NCBI GenBank assembly: GCA_943323725.2
Contig: CALPIW020000043.1
Location: 1-9,003 of the forward strand
Direction of reading: 5' to 3'
DNA: 9,003 nucleotides
Origin: Polynucleobacter meluiroseus
Lineage (GTDB): Bacteria > Verrucomicrobiota > Verrucomicrobiia > Opitutales > UBA953
A model generated the notes under the pieces. The model was not told the origin of the DNA. It worked only from the letters and a program-made list of their open reading frames with translations, and made no database searches. Positions 6,849-9,003 of the stretch are shown here, in pieces. Made by a program: the position numbers and the translations under genes. Position 1 is the stretch's first letter; every line of letters begins with the position of its first letter.

Positions 6849-6857
6849 CTCACTTCC

Positions 6858-7883
6858 TCAGCGATGGTCCGGCTTCCACTTCGCCACGCGATCCACGAGA
6901 TACTTCACGTAGATGTCGGAATCGTTGAGGCAAGGGATCTGGTTGAAATGTTCGCCGCCGGCGTGGATGAAGGTCTCCTTACCTTCTTCGCGGATTTCCT
7001 CGAGGGTCTCGAGGCAATCGGAGGTGAAGGCGGGGCACATGACCAGGAGGTTCTTGGTGCCTTCTTCGGGCAGGGCTTCCAGGCGCTCGTCAGTGTAAGG
7101 CGAGACCCACTTCTCCCCGGCCAGACGGGACTGGAAGGAAAGTTCATACTGGGACTCCTTGAGGCCGGCGGCGGCGACGAAGAGACGCGTCATCTCGACG
7201 CACTGGTGGCGGTAGCAGGTGGCCTGGCAGGGGCTGTAATGGGAACAGCAATCCTTCATCTTCATGCAGTGGGCCTTCGACGGGTCACCCTTGCGCAGGT
7301 GGCGCTCCGGCAGGCCGTGGTAGGAGAACAGCAGCTTGTCGAAAGGCTTGCTCAGCCAAGGCTGGGCGGACTCGACCAAGGCGTCGATGTAAGCCGGGTC
7401 GTTGTAGAACGGCTGCAGGACGTGATACTTCAGGCCAGGCGCGAGTCGCTTCAGTTCCTCCTGCACCTTGACGACGACGGTCTCGTAAGAAGACATCGCG
7501 TAGTGCGGATACTGGGGCATCACGAAGAGGTCATCGATGCCGGCGGCGATGACCTTCTCGACGGCTTCGGCGCAGGAAGGCGTGCCATAACGCATGCCCA
7601 TGATCACCGGCAGGCCGGTCGCCTGCTCGAGCTTGGCACGCAGCTTGTCGGTCGTGACCACCAACGGCGAACCCTCGGGCGTCCAGACGCTGGCGTAGGC
7701 GGCGGCGCTCTTCTTCGGGCGGGTCCGGAGGATGATGCCCTCCAGGAGCAGCCAGCGGAGCGGGGCCGGATAATCGATGACGCGGTCATCGTTCAGGAAT
7801 TCACGCAGATAGTTCCGGACGTCGGGCACGGAAGTGCTCTTCGGGGAACCAAGATTCAGCAGCAGGATACCTTTACGGGACAT
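6858..7883 (-). CDS. hemH: Ferrochelatase with cysteine-rich insert
   Basis: Ferrochelatase inserts Fe2+ into a porphyrin, normally protoporphyrin IX, to make haem. The protein has 341 residues, normal for the bacterial enzyme. Landmarks: KGILLLNLGSP (4-14), LLFSYHGLPERH with the catalytic His189, SFQSRLAGEKWVSPYTDE (249-266), CPAFTSDCLETLEEI (283-297) with the conserved acidic catalytic region, and the closing GGEHFNQIPCLN. Between 206 and 228 there are six cysteines (206, 212, 213, 219, 223, 228), absent from E. coli HemH as I remember it. Such internal cysteine segments hold a [2Fe-2S] cluster in some bacterial ferrochelatases. The open frame extends upstream to 8072, but that part overlaps hemE in another frame and lacks family sequence; the start at 7883 fits the family N-terminus. 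It follows hemE after 31 bases in one operon. No Shine-Dalgarno sequence is seen. Confidence 0.96.
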   Translation of the reverse strand: MSRKGILLLNLGSPKSTSVPDVRNYLREFLNDDRVIDYPAPLRWLLLEGIILRTRPKKSAAAYASVWTPEGSPLVVTTDKLRAKLEQATGLPVIMGMRYGTPSCAEAVEKVIAAGIDDLFVMPQYPHYAMSSYETVVVKVQEELKRLAPGLKYHVLQPFYNDPAYIDALVESAQPWLSKPFDKLLFSYHGLPERHLRKGDPSKAHCMKMKDCCSHYSPCQATCYRHQCVEMTRLFVAAAGLKESQYELSFQSRLAGEKWVSPYTDERLEALPEEGTKNLLVMCPAFTSDCLETLEEIREEGKETFIHAGGEHFNQIPCLNDSDIYVKYLVDRVAKWKPDHR

Positions 7884-7914
7884 GGGAGCAAAAGAGGCGG
7901 GACGGCGGGCGATG

Positions 7915-8946
7915 TCAAACGCCGGAGGCAACCACGGCGTCGACGACCGCCTGGAAGGTCTCGATGCGGGCCTGGGGCGTGATGCCGTGGCCGAGATTGA
8001 AGATATGACCGGGATCGCCGGCGTTGTCGGCGAGGACGGCCTGGGTCGCGGCGGCCGCGGCGGCGGGCTCACCGGTCATGAACTCGGGGTCGAGATTGCC
8101 TTGGAGGCAGATCGGACGGCCGGCGAGTCGGCGCACCTGCGAGAGCGGCATGGTCCAGTCGACACCGAGGCACGGCACGCCGGTCTGCGCGAGCGCGGCA
8201 GCCTGCGGGGACTTGCCCTTGGCGTAAAGGATGACGGGGGCGCCGGCGGGCAGGCGTTCGAGCACGGCGCGGATATAGCGCAGGGAGAACTCTTCGTAAT
8301 CGGCACCGGTGAGCGCGGCGGCCCAGCTGTCGAAGATCTGGATGGCATCGGCGCCGGCGGCGAACTGGCGGGTGAGATACTGCGCGACGGCGTCGGTCAG
8401 GATCTCGAGGATGCGGTGCATCATCTTCGGGTCGGCCTTGAGCAGCGCCTTGGTCTTCGGGAAATCTTCGGAACCGCCGCCTTCGACGAGATAGCAGGCG
8501 AGCGTCCAAGGCGAACCGGCGAAACCGAGCAGAGTCTTGTTCAGGCCGAGCTCTTTGCGGAGGAGCGCCAAGGCGTCGTAGACGTATTGCAGGCGGTCGG
8601 CCGAGCCTTCGAGCTTCAGCGTAGCGACGTCGGCCGGGGAGCTCAGCGCGCGCTCCATGGCGATGCCGCCTTCGTCGCGGAAACGGTAACCGACGCCCAG
8701 GGCCTCGGGGATGACGAGGATGTCCGAGAACAGGATCGCCGCGTCGAGCTGCGGAAAACGGCGGAGCGGCTGGAGCGTGACCTCGACCGCGAGGTCGGGC
8801 GTGCGGACCATCGTGACGAAGTCCGACTTGGCCTTGAGGGCGCGGTATGCCGGCAGGTAACGGCCGGCCTGACGCATGATCCAGACCGGCGCCCGGTCAT
8901 GGGGCTGTCGGCGAAGGGCGGCGAGGAAGCGGTCGCGGGAGTTCAT
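7915..8946 (-). CDS. hemE: Uroporphyrinogen decarboxylase
   Basis: The enzyme removes four carboxyl groups from uroporphyrinogen III to give coproporphyrinogen III, in the cytoplasm. The length of 343 residues is typical. Both family signatures are present: PVWIMRQAGRYLPAYR (20-35), with substrate-binding Arg25 and Arg29, and GFAGSPWTLACY (141-152), with Tyr152. Other conserved points are ILFSDIL with the key Asp75, FDSWAAAL with Ser207, QGNLDPE (282-288) and FNLGHGITP with His320. No expected active-site residue is missing. The ATG at 8946 shares its A with the TGA of the upstream frame (TGATG), and AAGGG lies 5 bases upstream as a weak ribosome-binding site. hemH follows 31 bases downstream, so the two are almost certainly co-transcribed. 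Confidence 0.97.
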   Translation of the reverse strand: MNSRDRFLAALRRQPHDRAPVWIMRQAGRYLPAYRALKAKSDFVTMVRTPDLAVEVTLQPLRRFPQLDAAILFSDILVIPEALGVGYRFRDEGGIAMERALSSPADVATLKLEGSADRLQYVYDALALLRKELGLNKTLLGFAGSPWTLACYLVEGGGSEDFPKTKALLKADPKMMHRILEILTDAVAQYLTRQFAAGADAIQIFDSWAAALTGADYEEFSLRYIRAVLERLPAGAPVILYAKGKSPQAAALAQTGVPCLGVDWTMPLSQVRRLAGRPICLQGNLDPEFMTGEPAAAAAATQAVLADNAGDPGHIFNLGHGITPQARIETFQAVVDAVVASGV

Positions 8947-9003
8947 CAGGACCCTTTAAGCCAATCCTGAGGCTTCAGATAATGCGAGAGCAGACGTTCT
9001 TCC
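8946..9003 (-). CDS. C-terminal end of an upstream gene in the hem operon, product unknown
   Basis: On the minus strand, reading from 9002, the frame gives EERLLSHYLKPQDWLKGS and then TGA at 8948-8946, overlapping the hemE ATG by one base. A one-base stop/start overlap is a common mark of tightly coupled operon genes, so I take this as the real end of the preceding gene. Eighteen residues are too few to name it. Another haem-pathway enzyme would suit the context, but that is a guess. The alternative frame, with a TAA further upstream, is less convincing because it leaves a gap. Confidence 0.55.
   Translation of the reverse strand, partial: EERLLSHYLKPQDWLKGS

Larger units (their letters stand above)
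6344..6857. other. Repeat-filled intergenic region between convergent operons
   Basis: These 514 bases lie between the stop of the DUF1501 gene and the stop of hemH, which face each other. I see no credible gene. The short frames present (for example 6340-6585 on the minus strand) cross hairpins and match no protein I recognise. The region is instead a mosaic of 7-base-period repeats, a long imperfect hairpin and a cluster of short hairpins flanked by GTAG/CTAC, each listed separately. Any transcription ending for the two operons must occur here. None of the hairpins is followed by a clear run of T in the direction of transcription, so a classical intrinsic terminator is not evident. Confidence 0.9.

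Noticed and set aside
6777..7982. 401-residue open frame on the plus strand
   Set aside because: It is antisense to hemH and begins inside the repeat region. The minus-strand reading gives a complete ferrochelatase.
7884..8072. N-terminal extension of hemH by 63 residues
   Set aside because: The extension is Pro/Ser/Arg-rich, overlaps hemE in another frame and resembles no ferrochelatase N-terminus. The start at 7883 gives the family length.
7834..8970. 378-residue open frame on the plus strand
   Set aside because: It is antisense to hemE, which has all its conserved active-site residues on the other strand.

Overview
The window looks like chromosome of a GC-rich member of the Planctomycetota-Verrucomicrobiota-Chlamydiota group. 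A verrucomicrobium of the Opitutae type is my best guess, by inference only. The main clue is the adjacent pair of a cytochrome-like PSCyt1/DUF1549/DUF1553 protein and a DUF1501 protein, a pairing typical of Planctomycetota and Verrucomicrobiota. Strong third-position GC bias gives long spurious antisense frames. Several genes have weak or no Shine-Dalgarno sequence.

Layout: (1) 1-1149, minus strand, a nearly complete class I/II PLP-dependent aminotransferase of the methionine/kynurenine aminotransferase (YbdL-like) group, running off the left edge. (2) 1150-1314, a short divergent intergenic region. (3) 1315-6343, plus strand, a two-gene operon: a 1252-residue exported LamG / PA14-like / PSCyt1 / DUF1549 / DUF1553 protein with two CxxCH haem motifs, then, after a 4-base gap, a 421-residue DUF1501 protein with a twin-arginine-like leader. 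(4) 6344-6857, a 514-base non-coding region between two convergent operons, filled with structured repeats. (5) 6858-9003, minus strand, a haem-biosynthesis operon: the last codons of an unidentified gene, hemE overlapping it by one base (TGATG), then hemH.

How the genes work together: HemE makes coproporphyrinogen III and HemH inserts iron into protoporphyrin IX at the end of the same pathway, so they form a clear functional pair. The DUF1553/DUF1501 pair probably acts outside the cytoplasmic membrane; its substrate is unknown. The aminotransferase appears unrelated to either operon.

The most unusual part is the 6344-6857 region. It holds (a) six runs of unrelated sequence that all repeat with a 7-base period, two of them forming a large inverted repeat around most of the region, (b) a long imperfect hairpin, and (c) five hairpins, each immediately preceded on one strand by GTAG, with smaller hairpins carrying a CCGCAG core between them. 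GTAG plus hairpin is the layout of REP elements mobilised by RAYT (TnpA-REP) transposases, so this may be an undescribed REP/BIME-like family. No transposase lies in the window. I found no tRNA, rRNA or CRISPR array.
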